Source of the DNA: Lacrimispora sp. BS-2
Lineage (GTDB): Bacteria; Bacillota; Clostridia; Lachnospirales; Lachnospiraceae
Direction: 5' to 3'
Length of the DNA stretch: 64,000 bases
NCBI RefSeq assembly: GCF_040207125.1
Contig: NZ_CP157940.1
Location: 496,001 to 560,000 of the forward strand
Shown here one piece after another: positions 17,076 through 25,766 of the stretch. Positions within the stretch are counted from its first letter, which is position 1. Each line of letters starts with the position of its first letter. The notes under the pieces are model-generated. The model was given only the letters and a program-made list of their open reading frames with translations. It had not been told where the DNA came from and searched no databases. A program made the position numbers and the translations under genes.

Positions 17076-18008
17076 ATGGGAACAATTAAAGAAAGCGCAG
17101 TGGAGCTCATTGGAGGAACACCGATACTCAAACTAAACAGATACAGTGCAAAGGAAGGAATCCAGGATGTTACGCTTCTGGCTAAGCTGGAATACTTAAA
17201 TCCGGCCGGTTCCGTAAAGGACCGGATCGCACTTGCCATGATTGAGGATGCAGAGGAAAATGGGATATTAAAGCCCGGAGCAACCATCATTGAGCCGACC
17301 TCAGGAAATACCGGAATTGGCCTGGCAGCTGTTGCGGCAGCCAAAGGCTACCGCACCATCCTGACACTCCCGGATACCATGAGCGTGGAACGAAGAAACT
17401 TATTAAGAGCTTATGGTGCAGAACTGGAATTGACCGAAGGAGCAAAGGGCATGAAGGGTGCCATTGAGAAAGCGGAGGAGCTGAAAGCCAGCATCCCTGG
17501 TTCTATTATCCTGGGGCAGTTTGGAAACCAGGCCAACCCAAAAGTTCACAGGGAAACTACCGGTCCGGAGATCTGGGAACAGACGGATGGGGAAGTGGAT
17601 ATTTTTGTTGCCGGCGTAGGCACAGGCGGAACCATTACTGGTGTGGGCCAGTATTTAAAGGAAAAGAAACCGGATGTCAGAATCGTAGCGGTAGAACCGG
17701 CAAGCAGTCCGGTGCTCTCCGGAGGCAAGCCAGGACCTCACAAGATTCAGGGAATCGGCGCAGGCTTTGTTCCTGAAGTCCTGGATACGGGAATTTACGA
17801 TGAAATAATTACCATTGAGAATGAGGATTCATTTAAGGAAGGTAAGGCATTTGCAGTATCAGAAGGTATTCTGGTGGGAATCTCTTCCGGCGCTGCATTA
17901 AAAGCCGCAAAGCTGCTGGCGGAAAGGCCGGAAAACAAGGGAAAGACCATTGTGGTCTTGCTGCCGGATTCCGGTGACCGGTATCTTTCTACCCCCTTAT
18001 TCTCGTAA
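17076..18008 (+). CDS. cysK: Cysteine synthase A (O-acetylserine sulfhydrylase)
   Basis: 310 residues, ATG after ACGGAGGTAAGGAAT. It makes cysteine from O-acetylserine and sulfide. PLP Lys48 is in NPAGSVKDR; the substrate loop [10 protein letters not shown], the phosphate-binding GTGGTITG and the C-terminal [10 protein letters not shown] are all canonical. Length matches CysK (about 310). It is the only gene between its Cys-leader attenuator and a strong terminator, so it is probably transcribed alone and controlled both at initiation (ACCTAT dyad) and by attenuation. Confidence 0.96.
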   Translation: MGTIKESAVELIGGTPILKLNRYSAKEGIQDVTLLAKLEYLNPAGSVKDRIALAMIEDAEENGILKPGATIIEPTSGNTGIGLAAVAAAKGYRTILTLPDTMSVERRNLLRAYGAELELTEGAKGMKGAIEKAEELKASIPGSIILGQFGNQANPKVHRETTGPEIWEQTDGEVDIFVAGVGTGGTITGVGQYLKEKKPDVRIVAVEPASSPVLSGGKPGPHKIQGIGAGFVPEVLDTGIYDEIITIENEDSFKEGKAFAVSEGILVGISSGAALKAAKLLAERPENKGKTIVVLLPDSGDRYLSTPLFS

Positions 18009-18085
18009 GGCAATGAGCCAAGGTCAGGTAAGTTTGAATTTGGCTAAATTATTTTTATGAAATAAAATGACTGGTGGTTTGGGAA

Positions 18086-18127
18086 ACAGCTGGTTATAAG
18101 ATAATCTTATTGCCAGCTGTATTTTTT
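18086..18127 (+). terminator. Terminator after cysK
   Basis: ACAGCTGG (18086-18093) pairs with CCAGCTGT (18113-18120); the loop itself contains ATAAGAT-A-ATCTTAT. ATTTTTTAT follows. Confidence 0.88.
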
Positions 18128-18132
18128 ATATA

Positions 18133-18162
18133 TTATACAAAAACCTATAGGAATGATATGAT
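18133..18162 (+). promoter_or_regulatory. Promoter and CCTATAGG palindrome before the transporter operon
   Basis: The palindrome CCTATAGG (18144-18151) lies between a weak -35 (TTATAC-like, about 18133-18139) and a -10 TATGAT (18157-18162). It shares its half-site with the operators at 13367, 16793 and 10455, which suggests the same Rrf2 regulator. Confidence 0.55.
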
Positions 18163-18203
18163 ATCGGTATAAAGAAACAGGAATGCCGGGAAAGGAGTTA
18201 AAA

Positions 18204-18323
18204 ATGTTTAAGAGGAATGAAAGAATGGTGCTGATGTGTTGCTGTTGCTGTAAATGCGTAAGAAATGGTCATTTTACTTGTGCCTTGAAACTTGAAACTC
18301 CTGTGCATGGCGTTTATGCATAG
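18204..18323 (+). CDS. Cys-codon leader peptide with five consecutive Cys codons
   Basis: 39 codons, ATG 18204 with AAAGGAG 7-13 bases upstream, an excellent site. The peptide reads MFKRNERMVLMCCCCCKCVR, then NGHFTCALKLETPVHGVYA, stop TAG at 18321. Codons 12-16 are TGT TGC TGT TGC TGT, with another Cys at 18. Alternating synonymous codons argue that the amino acid, not the DNA repeat, is selected. A possible pause hairpin (GTAAGAAATG / CATTTTAC) follows the run, and a T-run terminator begins 3 bases after the stop codon. Likely a Cys-sensing attenuator for the downstream operon. Confidence 0.78.
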   Translation: MFKRNERMVLMCCCCCKCVRNGHFTCALKLETPVHGVYA

Positions 18324-18326
18324 AAG

Positions 18327-18355
18327 GCAGGTGTCAGAGGGCATCTGCTTTTTTT
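18327..18355 (+). terminator. Attenuator terminator before the GHR/cystine-transport operon
   Basis: GCAGGTG (18327-18333) pairs with CATCTGC (18342-18348, one G-T pair), followed by eight T. It starts just after the leader-peptide stop and ends about 32 bases before the first structural gene. Confidence 0.82.
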
Positions 18356-18386
18356 GTACTCAAATTTAGGAAAGAAGGAAGAAAAT

Positions 18387-19373
18387 ATGGCAATAGAAGA
18401 GAGATTCGGAAAGGTAGCGACCACGGAAGATACTCACGAAGTATCCGAAACAGGCGCCTTTGTAAGGCAGGATAATTATTTTGTCACACCCTTTGGCCAG
18501 GGGGAAGGAGAGCTTCCTGTGGAAGCCGGGCGTTACCGGCTAATATGGACGCCCCTTTGCCCGTGGGCCACGAGACAGATCATTGCTCTTAAGCTTCTGG
18601 GGTTAGAAGACGTGATCAGTGTGGGTAAGGTAAGCCCTGTAAGAACTGAGAACGGCTGGGAATTTTCTCTTGATGAGGGCGGTGTGGACCCGGTCCTTAA
18701 AATCCGCTATCTTCCGGAAGTCTATGCAGCCACGGATCCGGGATATGAAGGAAGGGCAACTGTTCCGGCTGTAGTGGATTTAAAGACCGGGAAAGTGGTC
18801 AATAACGATTATCACCGCTTGACAAATTACTGGGAAACCGTATGGAAGCCATTTCATAAACCAGGAGCACCGGACTTATATCCTCAGGATCTGAGGCAGG
18901 AAATCGATGAGCTCAACGAAATCTTATTCCATGAAGTGAACAACGGAGTCTACAAAGCGGGATTTGCCCAGTCCCAGAAAGAATATGAAACCGCATATGA
19001 GGTGGTGTTTCAAAGGCTTGACTGGCTGGAAGAGCGGCTTTCAAAGGGGAGATATCTGTTTGGAGACCGGCTTACTGATTCCGATATCCGGTTATTCGTA
19101 ACCCTTGCCCGGTTTGACGTGGCTTATTATTTCAGTCACAAGACAAACAGGAACCGCATTGCGGATTTTGATAATCTGTGGAATTATGCAAAGGATTTGT
19201 ATACAATTCCGGCATTTAAAGAGGCCACGGATTTTGATTCTATAAAAAGGGGATATCTCCTGGGGAACCATGGACATAACCCATACAACATTCTTCCCCT
19301 GGGACCGGATGTTTCCATCTGGGAGGAACCTAATAACAGGGAGGAAAAATTCAGAAAAGGCAGGGCCTTTTAA
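18387..19373 (+). CDS. Glutathionyl-hydroquinone-reductase-like GST (YqjG/ECM4 family), copy 1
   Basis: 328 residues from ATG 18387 (AAGAAGGAAGAAAAT upstream; the frame is open to 18354 without a site). The N-terminal thioredoxin-like domain has the family active-site Cys in PLCPWATRQI; VPAVVDLKTGKVVNNDY and PDLYPQDLRQEIDELNE are hallmarks of the Xi/GHR class. The C-terminal all-helical domain contains RYLFGDRLTDSDIRLFVTL. Known members reduce glutathionyl-hydroquinones. Most Clostridia lack glutathione, so the real thiol partner is unknown. It is the first gene of a Cys-regulated operon with two paralogs, a cystine-type transporter and an M20 peptidase. Confidence 0.9.
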   Translation: MAIEERFGKVATTEDTHEVSETGAFVRQDNYFVTPFGQGEGELPVEAGRYRLIWTPLCPWATRQIIALKLLGLEDVISVGKVSPVRTENGWEFSLDEGGVDPVLKIRYLPEVYAATDPGYEGRATVPAVVDLKTGKVVNNDYHRLTNYWETVWKPFHKPGAPDLYPQDLRQEIDELNEILFHEVNNGVYKAGFAQSQKEYETAYEVVFQRLDWLEERLSKGRYLFGDRLTDSDIRLFVTLARFDVAYYFSHKTNRNRIADFDNLWNYAKDLYTIPAFKEATDFDSIKRGYLLGNHGHNPYNILPLGPDVSIWEEPNNREEKFRKGRAF

Positions 19374-19508
19374 GTCTGATACTGCGTTTTATCACCAGAA
19401 TACGGAACCCTCCCCGCCTTATTAATAAAACCGGAAGAACAAAAGATTTGACTGGCAGACGGTGTTTGCGGAAATTCCATCAATAAAGGGAAAGATAGGA
19501 GAAAAATT

Positions 19509-20441
19509 ATGAAGAAAAATATTGCAGGTAAATCAATCGCCGGAGTTCTTATGGCAGTGGCTGTATTAGGAGCCCTGACCGGATGCAGGAACAGTACCAA
19601 TGCAGCAGCACCCAAAGCAGATGAGGAAATAACAAAAACAGAAAGTTCAGCAGAACCGGCAAAACAGGAGGAAAGCAGTGAGGCAGCCGGCACTGCGGAA
19701 CCGGTAGCCGTTCATGCAGCAACAGGCGGATCTCCAAAGCCGTTTACCTTTGTGGACAGCAGCAACCAGCTGACCGGTCATAACATTGAACTGATCAAAG
19801 CCGTTTTTGACCGGCTTCCCCAATATAAGCTTGAAATCGAAGTGACGGATTTCCCATCTATTTTTGCAGGTCTGGATTCTGACAGGTATCAGATCGGTGT
19901 AAATAATTTTGCAAAGAATGAGAAACGAAAAGAAAAGTATTTATTTACTGATCCGATCTTTGCCAATGAGTATGTTGCCATTTTTGCCAAGAACAATGAT
20001 AAAGCAGCGGGTATAGAGACATGGGATGACCTGGCAGGTTTAAAAACTATTTCCTCGGCGGGAATCAATATTACCACAGCCCTGGAAAACTATAACGCCT
20101 CCAATCCCCAGAATCCCATTGCCATCGAATACAGCGATGAAGACCTTGTGCTGCAGATCCAGGATGTGGAAGCGGGAAAATATGATTTCGTGTTAATGGA
20201 TAAACCAATGTTTGAATATTATCAGAAAGAATTTAATTTTAATGTGGCTGGGGCTTCCATCAGCAACACCCTTTCAAAAGATTTAATGGAAGAGCCCTTT
20301 AGCTATCTGATTGTCAGCAAGGGAAATGAGAAACTGGTAGAGGATATCAACAAGGCGTTAAAAGAAGTGATAGAGGACGGAACATCCGGGGAAATCAACT
20401 TAAAATGGTTTGGATCCGATTATTCCCCATCCTATAAATAA
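19509..20441 (+). CDS. Amino-acid (cystine-type) ABC transporter substrate-binding lipoprotein
   Basis: 310 residues, ATG after GATAGGAGAAAAATT. Lipoprotein signal with lipobox LTGC (Cys about 26), then a low-complexity linker rich in Glu, Ala, Ser and Lys (~30-65). The periplasmic-binding class 3 domain follows: GHNIELIKAVFDRLP, DSDRYQIGVNNFAKNEKRKE. It captures a polar amino acid or cystine-like ligand at the outer face. The family (FliY/TcyJ/TcyK) and the Cys-leader regulation suggest cystine or an S-substituted cysteine; the ligand is not provable from sequence. Confidence 0.88.
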   Translation: MKKNIAGKSIAGVLMAVAVLGALTGCRNSTNAAAPKADEEITKTESSAEPAKQEESSEAAGTAEPVAVHAATGGSPKPFTFVDSSNQLTGHNIELIKAVFDRLPQYKLEIEVTDFPSIFAGLDSDRYQIGVNNFAKNEKRKEKYLFTDPIFANEYVAIFAKNNDKAAGIETWDDLAGLKTISSAGINITTALENYNASNPQNPIAIEYSDEDLVLQIQDVEAGKYDFVLMDKPMFEYYQKEFNFNVAGASISNTLSKDLMEEPFSYLIVSKGNEKLVEDINKALKEVIEDGTSGEINLKWFGSDYSPSYK

Positions 20442-20456
20442 TACCGGAGGAACAAG

Positions 20457-21182
20457 ATGAGCAAAATATTTGACTGGCAACTGGTGTTTACGGAAATCCC
20501 CGCATTGCTGAAATACTTGCCTGTAACGCTGCAGCTGACGGCAATTGCCCTTATCATCGGTTGGGTAGCAGGGCTTTTGATCGCTGTAGTAAAAATTCAC
20601 AATATCCCGGTCCTTCGGCAATTATGTACCTTATTTGTTTCGGTCGTACGGGGAACCCCCATTATCGTCCAGCTATATCTTACGTACTTTGGGATTCCTA
20701 TCGCTTTAAAATATTATAACTATTACAATGGAACTTCTTATAACGTAAATGGAATACCACCAATTATTTTTGCCATCATGGCTCTGGGGCTTAATCAATC
20801 TGCCTTTGATTCGGAAACCATACGGGCTGCCATACAGTCTGTGGAAAAAGGGCAGGTTGAGGCGGCAAAGGCCCTTGGAATGACCGGGGTCCAGATATTC
20901 CGAAGGGTATTGTTCCCCCAGGCGGTGACAGTGGCCCTTCCCTCTCTGGGGAACTCTCTCATAAGCCTGGTAAAGGGAACCTCTCTTGCATTTACCTGCT
21001 CAGTGGTTGAAATAACGGCTCAGGGCAAGATCCTTGCCGGAAACAGCTATCGGTATTTTGAAGCTTACTGTTCTTTGGCCATCATTTACTGGGTATTGAC
21101 AATCTTTATTGAACGGTTGTTTGTATACATCGAGAAAAAGATGAGCGTACCTGAGACGGTTTCGGCAGAAAAGGAGGTATAA
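20457..21182 (+). CDS. Amino-acid (cystine-type) ABC transporter permease
   Basis: 241 residues, ATG after CGGAGGAACAAG, 15 bases behind the lipoprotein gene. Membrane protein of the HisM/TcyL type: LQLTAIALIIGWVAGLL, the early SVVRGTPIIVQLYL motif, and the EAA loop EAAKALGMTGVQIFRRVLFPQA, which docks on the ATPase. About five transmembrane segments. It forms the import channel with the neighbouring ATPase and binding protein. Confidence 0.92.
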   Translation: MSKIFDWQLVFTEIPALLKYLPVTLQLTAIALIIGWVAGLLIAVVKIHNIPVLRQLCTLFVSVVRGTPIIVQLYLTYFGIPIALKYYNYYNGTSYNVNGIPPIIFAIMALGLNQSAFDSETIRAAIQSVEKGQVEAAKALGMTGVQIFRRVLFPQAVTVALPSLGNSLISLVKGTSLAFTCSVVEITAQGKILAGNSYRYFEAYCSLAIIYWVLTIFIERLFVYIEKKMSVPETVSAEKEV

Positions 21183-21184
21183 GT

Positions 21185-21949
21185 GTGAGTGTTATTGAAA
21201 TTCAGGGATTAAGTAAGAAATTCGGCGATAACGTGGTGCTGGATAACATTGATCTGGTCATTCACGAAGGCGATGTGGTCGCCATCATCGGCCCCTCAGG
21301 AACCGGTAAATCCACTTTACTCCGATCCATTAATCTGCTTGAAAAGCCGGAAAAGGGAACCATTAAAATAAACGGTCAGGTAATCGACCTAACCACAAAA
21401 TCAGCCAGGGAAAAGCTGGAATTGCGGAAAAATACGGAAATGGTATTTCAGCAGTTTAATCTTTTCAAGAACCGGACCGCCCTGGAAAATGTGATGGAAG
21501 GGCTGCTTGTGGTAAAAAAATTAAAGAAAAGCCAGGCCAGAAGCATTGCGGAAAAGCATTTGCAGAAGGTGGGAATGGGGGACCGTTTTTTCCACTATCC
21601 CAGGCATTTATCCGGCGGGCAGCAGCAAAGGGTGGCTATCGCAAGGGCGCTGGCCATGGACCCCAAGCTGCTTCTTATGGATGAACCAACCTCGGCTCTG
21701 GATCCGGAGCTGGTAAGCGAAGTGCTGGTGACCATAAAAAAGGCAGCCCAGGAGGGCAATACCATACTCCTTGTTACTCATGAAATGAACTTTGTAAGGA
21801 ACGTGGCCAATCGGATCATCTTCCTGGAAAACGGAAAAATCGTAGCGGACGGGACACCGAAAGAGATCTTTGATAATCCGAAAAACCAACGGTTAAAGGA
21901 GTTTTTAGTAAAGATTCATATGCTGGAAAGTGCTGATTATACGATTTAA
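21185..21949 (+). CDS. Amino-acid (cystine-type) ABC transporter ATP-binding protein
   Basis: 254 residues starting at GTG 21185 (AAAAGGAGGTATAA upstream), two bases after the permease stop. Walker A GPSGTGKST, Q-loop MVFQQFNLF, signature LSGGQQQRVA, Walker B LLLMDEPTSALD, and switch His in LVTHEMNF are all intact. It powers import with the permease above and fits the polar amino-acid transporter ATPase family (TcyN/GlnQ-like). Confidence 0.95.
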   Translation: MSVIEIQGLSKKFGDNVVLDNIDLVIHEGDVVAIIGPSGTGKSTLLRSINLLEKPEKGTIKINGQVIDLTTKSAREKLELRKNTEMVFQQFNLFKNRTALENVMEGLLVVKKLKKSQARSIAEKHLQKVGMGDRFFHYPRHLSGGQQQRVAIARALAMDPKLLLMDEPTSALDPELVSEVLVTIKKAAQEGNTILLVTHEMNFVRNVANRIIFLENGKIVADGTPKEIFDNPKNQRLKEFLVKIHMLESADYTI

Positions 21950-21986
21950 CGGGGGAAGGATATGGCAGAAGGAATCGAGGTAACTC

Positions 21987-22475
21987 ATGAATGACATAAC
22001 ATACAAGACAGTAAAAGAAGGGATTAACTGGCAGGAGGTTGCCGATGTGCTCCGTCGTTCCGGATTGTCAGACCGGTCGGCAAGGGATCAGGAGACCATC
22101 TTTACAAACAGCTATGCAGTAGTGTTTGTTTACGACAAAGAGAGGATTATTGGTGTTGGAAGGGCCTTATCTGATGGTGTTTGCCAGGCCGCCATCTACA
22201 ATATCGCTCTTGATGAGGAATATCAGGGATATGGAATCGGCAGAAAACTGATTGAACTGCTCCTTGATCAGGTCAGGGGCCAGAATGTGATCCTGTACAC
22301 TCATCCCAGGACGGTTGCCCTATACGAAAAAATGGGGTTTCGAAGGAATAAAACGGCCATGTGCCGGTTTTGCGGATCAAAAGAATCTCTTAACTGGATG
22401 GATAAGGAAGGATTCCTGCTTCCTGAAAAATACCGCTTTGTTGATGAATATGGCAGAGAGGATATGAAGGGTTAG
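21987..22475 (+). CDS. GNAT N-acetyltransferase in the cystine-transport operon
   Basis: 162 residues, ATG after CGAGGTAACTC. GNAT motif A is IALDEEYQGYGIGRKLIE; the second half has YTHPRTVALYEKMGFRRN. In Bacillus, operons for S-modified cysteines (yxe and ytm types) pair a transporter with a GNAT N-acetyltransferase and an M20 deacetylase. The same set occurs here, so an S-substituted cysteine is a plausible substrate. The C-terminal tail (about 30 residues with CRFCGS) is unusual. Family is sure, substrate is inference. Confidence 0.87.
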   Translation: MNDITYKTVKEGINWQEVADVLRRSGLSDRSARDQETIFTNSYAVVFVYDKERIIGVGRALSDGVCQAAIYNIALDEEYQGYGIGRKLIELLLDQVRGQNVILYTHPRTVALYEKMGFRRNKTAMCRFCGSKESLNWMDKEGFLLPEKYRFVDEYGREDMKG

Positions 22476-22506
22476 GCAGGCTATGAGAAAGAAGAGAGGA
22501 AATAAC

Positions 22507-23460
22507 ATGTCAAAGAAATTTATTACCCATGAGATTGAATCCAATGGGAAATTTAAACGGCAGAAAAACCGGTTCACCGCACCCTTTGGGGCGGAGGAAG
22601 GGAATCTGCCTGTAGAGGCAGGCAGGTACCGCCTGGTCTGGTCTCCGGCCTGTCCCTGGGCCCATCGCTCTGTTATTGTAAGGAGCCTGCTTGGATTAGA
22701 GGATGCGATCAGCCTGGGTACCCTTGATCCTGTAAGACCTGATGTGGAACGGACTGATTGGGCTTTTACCCTTGATGAAAATGAGGAAGATCCGGTACTG
22801 AAGATCAAATATTTAAGCGAAGCCTACTTAAAGGCAGATCCGGATTATAAGGGCAGGTTTACGGTACCCGCTGTTGTTGACTTGACCACAGGCAAAGTGG
22901 TGAATAACGATTATTTTAACCTGACCAGGTACTGGGAAGTGGAGTGGAAGAAATACCACAAGCCGGGAGCACCGGATTTATATCCGGAAGAGCTGAGAGC
23001 TGAAATCGATGAATTAAATCAAATCCTGTTTCATGAAATCAACAACGGGGTTTACAAGGCAGGGTTTGCCAGAAGCCAGGAGGCCTACGAGGAGGCGTAC
23101 CATCTGGTTTTTCACCGCCTTGACTGGCTGGAAGAGCGGCTGGGCCAAAGCCGTTATCTGTTTGGAGATAAGATCACGGAATCCGATATCCGCCTGTATG
23201 TGACACTGGTACGTTTTGATGTGGCCTATTACAATGGTTTTCTTCTCAATAGAAACCTTATTTCCGATTTCCCTAATCTCTGGGGATATGTAAGGGACTT
23301 ATATTCACAGTCTGGATTTGGAGATACCACGGATTTCCAGGCCATCAAAAAGCACTATCATTTGTGTGCGGTTTCCAGTAACCCCTATGGCATCGTTCCC
23401 AAGGGCCCGGACTTTTCCATATGGAAAATACCCCATGGAAGAGACCGGATCAAATTTTAA
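22507..23460 (+). CDS. Glutathionyl-hydroquinone-reductase-like GST, copy 2
   Basis: 317 residues from ATG 22507 (AGAGAGGAAATAAC upstream); ATG 22483 is in frame but lacks a site. The active-site motif is SPACPWAHRSVIV, exactly the form found in E. coli YqjG. TVPAVVDLTTGKVVNNDY and the C-terminal RYLFGDKITESDIRLYVTL match copy 1 closely, indicating a tandem duplication within the operon. Probably a thiol-disulfide or S-conjugate reductase using a low-molecular-weight thiol other than glutathione; this is inference. Confidence 0.9.
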   Translation: MSKKFITHEIESNGKFKRQKNRFTAPFGAEEGNLPVEAGRYRLVWSPACPWAHRSVIVRSLLGLEDAISLGTLDPVRPDVERTDWAFTLDENEEDPVLKIKYLSEAYLKADPDYKGRFTVPAVVDLTTGKVVNNDYFNLTRYWEVEWKKYHKPGAPDLYPEELRAEIDELNQILFHEINNGVYKAGFARSQEAYEEAYHLVFHRLDWLEERLGQSRYLFGDKITESDIRLYVTLVRFDVAYYNGFLLNRNLISDFPNLWGYVRDLYSQSGFGDTTDFQAIKKHYHLCAVSSNPYGIVPKGPDFSIWKIPHGRDRIKF

Positions 23461-23560
23461 TATGGGGAGCGGCTGCTGATAGAAGAGGCTGAGAACTGGA
23501 TCAGGGAATCGTTAAGATCATCTATACGGAAAAATATTGATGGAATGGGAGGAGATTCTA

Positions 23561-24580
23561 ATGGCAGATTCAAAAAGCGGGCAAAAGGTACGCCCAAAGG
23601 AAATAGAAAAGGAAATCGATGAAAGAGGCGCATTTATCCGTCAGCCCAACCGCTTTACAACCCCATTTGGAGATGGGGAGAATGATCGAAAAGCAGAAAG
23701 CGGCCGGTACCGGCTGTTTTGGGCTAAAGGCTGCCATTGGTCCAACCGGGCTTCCATTGTACGGGAGTTATTGGGGCTTCAGGAAGCGATCAGCATAAAT
23801 CTGGTTGGCCACAGCAAAGAAAACAGTGCATACGGCTGGGAATTCGTGTATAATGAGGACAGAAAAGACCCGGTCCTTGGCACCCGGTATTTAAGTGAGT
23901 TTTACTATAACGCTGATCCAGGCTATGAAGGGCGCTGCACCGTGCCGGCTCTTGTGGACATTACCACAAAAAAGGTGGTCAATAATGATTACCACAGGCT
24001 GACCAATTATTTTGAAACAGCGTTCCGTCCCTTTCAAAGTCCGGATGCCCCTGATCTGTACCCTGAGGAGCTGAGAAAAGAGATCGATGAGTACAACAAC
24101 TGGCTTTTCCCCAATGTAAATAACGGTACCTACCGGATGATGTTTGCCCAGTCCATTACAGCCTATGAAGAGGCATTTGAAGACTTTTATCATGCACTGG
24201 ATCTCATCGAAGAACGCCTTTCCAAAAACCGTTTCTTATTTGGAGATTACGTCACCGACAGCGATGTAAGGCTTTTTGTAACCCTGGCAAGGTTTGATAC
24301 CCATTATTACCGGAACTTAGGCCCCATTAAGCACAGAATCGTTGATTACGAGAACATCTGGGGATATTGCAGGGACTTATATGAGATACCCGCATTCAGA
24401 AACAATACCTATTTCCGGGATATAGCGGCGCCTCAGTCGGAAAACAAGTCCTTTTTCCAGGATTTTAATTCCCGTTTCGTGGACCAGATCGATTACGAAG
24501 GCATCTGGTCAGCTCCCCAGGACCGGAAGGAATTAAGCAGGACACCGGAAGAAAAGTTTAAAAGATATGATAATAAATAA
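23561..24580 (+). CDS. Glutathionyl-hydroquinone-reductase-like GST, copy 3, variant active site
   Basis: 339 residues from ATG 23561 (GGGAGGAGATTCTA upstream); the earlier start at 23537 lacks a site. Same fold and landmarks as copies 1 and 2 (VPALVDITTKKVVNNDYHRL, RFLFGDYVTDSDVRLFVTL), but the active site reads AKGCHWSNRAS instead of CPWA: the Cys is kept while the following Pro becomes His and Ala becomes Ser. The C-terminus has a longer extension after ~290 (FFQDFNSRFVDQIDYEGIW). The change suggests a different substrate or partner thiol. Confidence 0.88.
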   Translation: MADSKSGQKVRPKEIEKEIDERGAFIRQPNRFTTPFGDGENDRKAESGRYRLFWAKGCHWSNRASIVRELLGLQEAISINLVGHSKENSAYGWEFVYNEDRKDPVLGTRYLSEFYYNADPGYEGRCTVPALVDITTKKVVNNDYHRLTNYFETAFRPFQSPDAPDLYPEELRKEIDEYNNWLFPNVNNGTYRMMFAQSITAYEEAFEDFYHALDLIEERLSKNRFLFGDYVTDSDVRLFVTLARFDTHYYRNLGPIKHRIVDYENIWGYCRDLYEIPAFRNNTYFRDIAAPQSENKSFFQDFNSRFVDQIDYEGIWSAPQDRKELSRTPEEKFKRYDNK

Positions 24581-24612
24581 ATCGAACCCATAGGAAAAGA
24601 GCAGGTGGCAAA

Positions 24613-25755
24613 ATGATTCATAAAAGCAGGCTGGTAAGCCAATTTAAGAAAATGGTGGAATTTGATTCCGAAACCTATCATGAACGGGAAATTGCAGACT
24701 ATTTGACAGGCGAATTAAAACAGCTTGGATTTGAGGTGTGGGAAGATGATGCCGGCCTCCGGCTGAAAGAAAAGCTTTCTGAATATGGAACCGCCGTTCC
24801 CACAGGAAATCTTTACGGTTATTTAAAGGGAACCACCGGTTCCGCTCCAATTTTGCTGTCGGCTCATATGGATACGGTAAAGCCTGGCATAGGGAAACGT
24901 GCGGTCCAGGATCAGCGGGGGAGGATCACCTCGGAAGGGGATACCGTGCTTGGAGCCGACGACCTTTCCGGAATCGCCGCCATATTGGAAGCAGTCCGGG
25001 TGATTAAGGAAAACAACCTTGCCCATGGGGATATTGAGGTCCTGTTCCCGGTTGCAGAAGAGAACTACGGAAAAGGAAGCCAGCTCATCGACTATTCCAA
25101 AATAAAGTCAAAGCAGGCCTATGTATTTGATTTAAGCGGAAAGATCGGCCTGGCCGCGACCGCAGCGCCTACCATCCTTTCCTTTGAAATCAGGGTGAAG
25201 GGTAAGAATGCCCATGCAGGCTTTTGCCCTCAGCTTGGGATCAATGCCATTGAAATCACCGCCCATGCCATTTCCCAGTTAAAGCAGGGGTGGGTTGACA
25301 ATGAAACGACTGTAAACATTGGAAAAATAAGCGGAGGAAAGCAGACTAACATTGTTTCCGACGAATGCGTAGCAGCAGGAGAGATCCGAAGCTTAAAGGA
25401 TCATAAAGCCCTGGCAGAATGGAACAGGCTAAAGGCTGCCTTTGAAGGGACTGCGGCCGGATATGGCGGAAGCCTGGAGATATCTGTTGAAAAGCAGATC
25501 GAAGCCTATGAAATAAGTGACGGCGAAGAAGTGGTGGAACGGTTCAAACGCGTCTGCCGGTCCCTTGGCCTTAAAGGCTCCACCCAGTATACCCTGGGCG
25601 GAAGTGATAACAACCACTTTGTCCGAGGCGGAATCCGGGGAATCGTAGTGGCCTGCGGAATGAATGAGGTCCATACGCCAAATGAATTTACAACGGAAGA
25701 TGAGCTTGAAAAAAGTGCCCTCCTGGCCCTGGGACTGATCACAGAAGGAAATTGA
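24613..25755 (+). CDS. M20 family metallopeptidase (peptidase T / YqjE-like), possible N-acyl-cysteine deacylase
   Basis: 380 residues, ATG after AGAGCAGGTGGCAAA. Metal ligands and the catalytic residue are visible: LLSAHMDTVKPG (His, Asp), VLGADDLSGIAA (bridging Asp), VAEENYGKGS (general base and ligand Glu) and the C-terminal EVHTPNEFT. The lid domain lies between ~180 and 290 (GKNAHAGFCPQLGINA). Family members are di- or tripeptidases or amidohydrolases. It is the last gene of the operon; with the GNAT enzyme it could deacetylate an N-acetyl-cysteine product, or it could hydrolyse imported Cys peptides. Confidence 0.87.
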   Translation: MIHKSRLVSQFKKMVEFDSETYHEREIADYLTGELKQLGFEVWEDDAGLRLKEKLSEYGTAVPTGNLYGYLKGTTGSAPILLSAHMDTVKPGIGKRAVQDQRGRITSEGDTVLGADDLSGIAAILEAVRVIKENNLAHGDIEVLFPVAEENYGKGSQLIDYSKIKSKQAYVFDLSGKIGLAATAAPTILSFEIRVKGKNAHAGFCPQLGINAIEITAHAISQLKQGWVDNETTVNIGKISGGKQTNIVSDECVAAGEIRSLKDHKALAEWNRLKAAFEGTAAGYGGSLEISVEKQIEAYEISDGEEVVERFKRVCRSLGLKGSTQYTLGGSDNNHFVRGGIRGIVVACGMNEVHTPNEFTTEDELEKSALLALGLITEGN

Positions 25756-25766
25756 TGGTACTCTTG

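Noticed and set aside
23461..23560. A third Cys-leader peptide between GHR copies 2 and 3
   Set aside because: No Cys-codon run or terminator was found in this gap; internal genes appear to rely on the operon leader.
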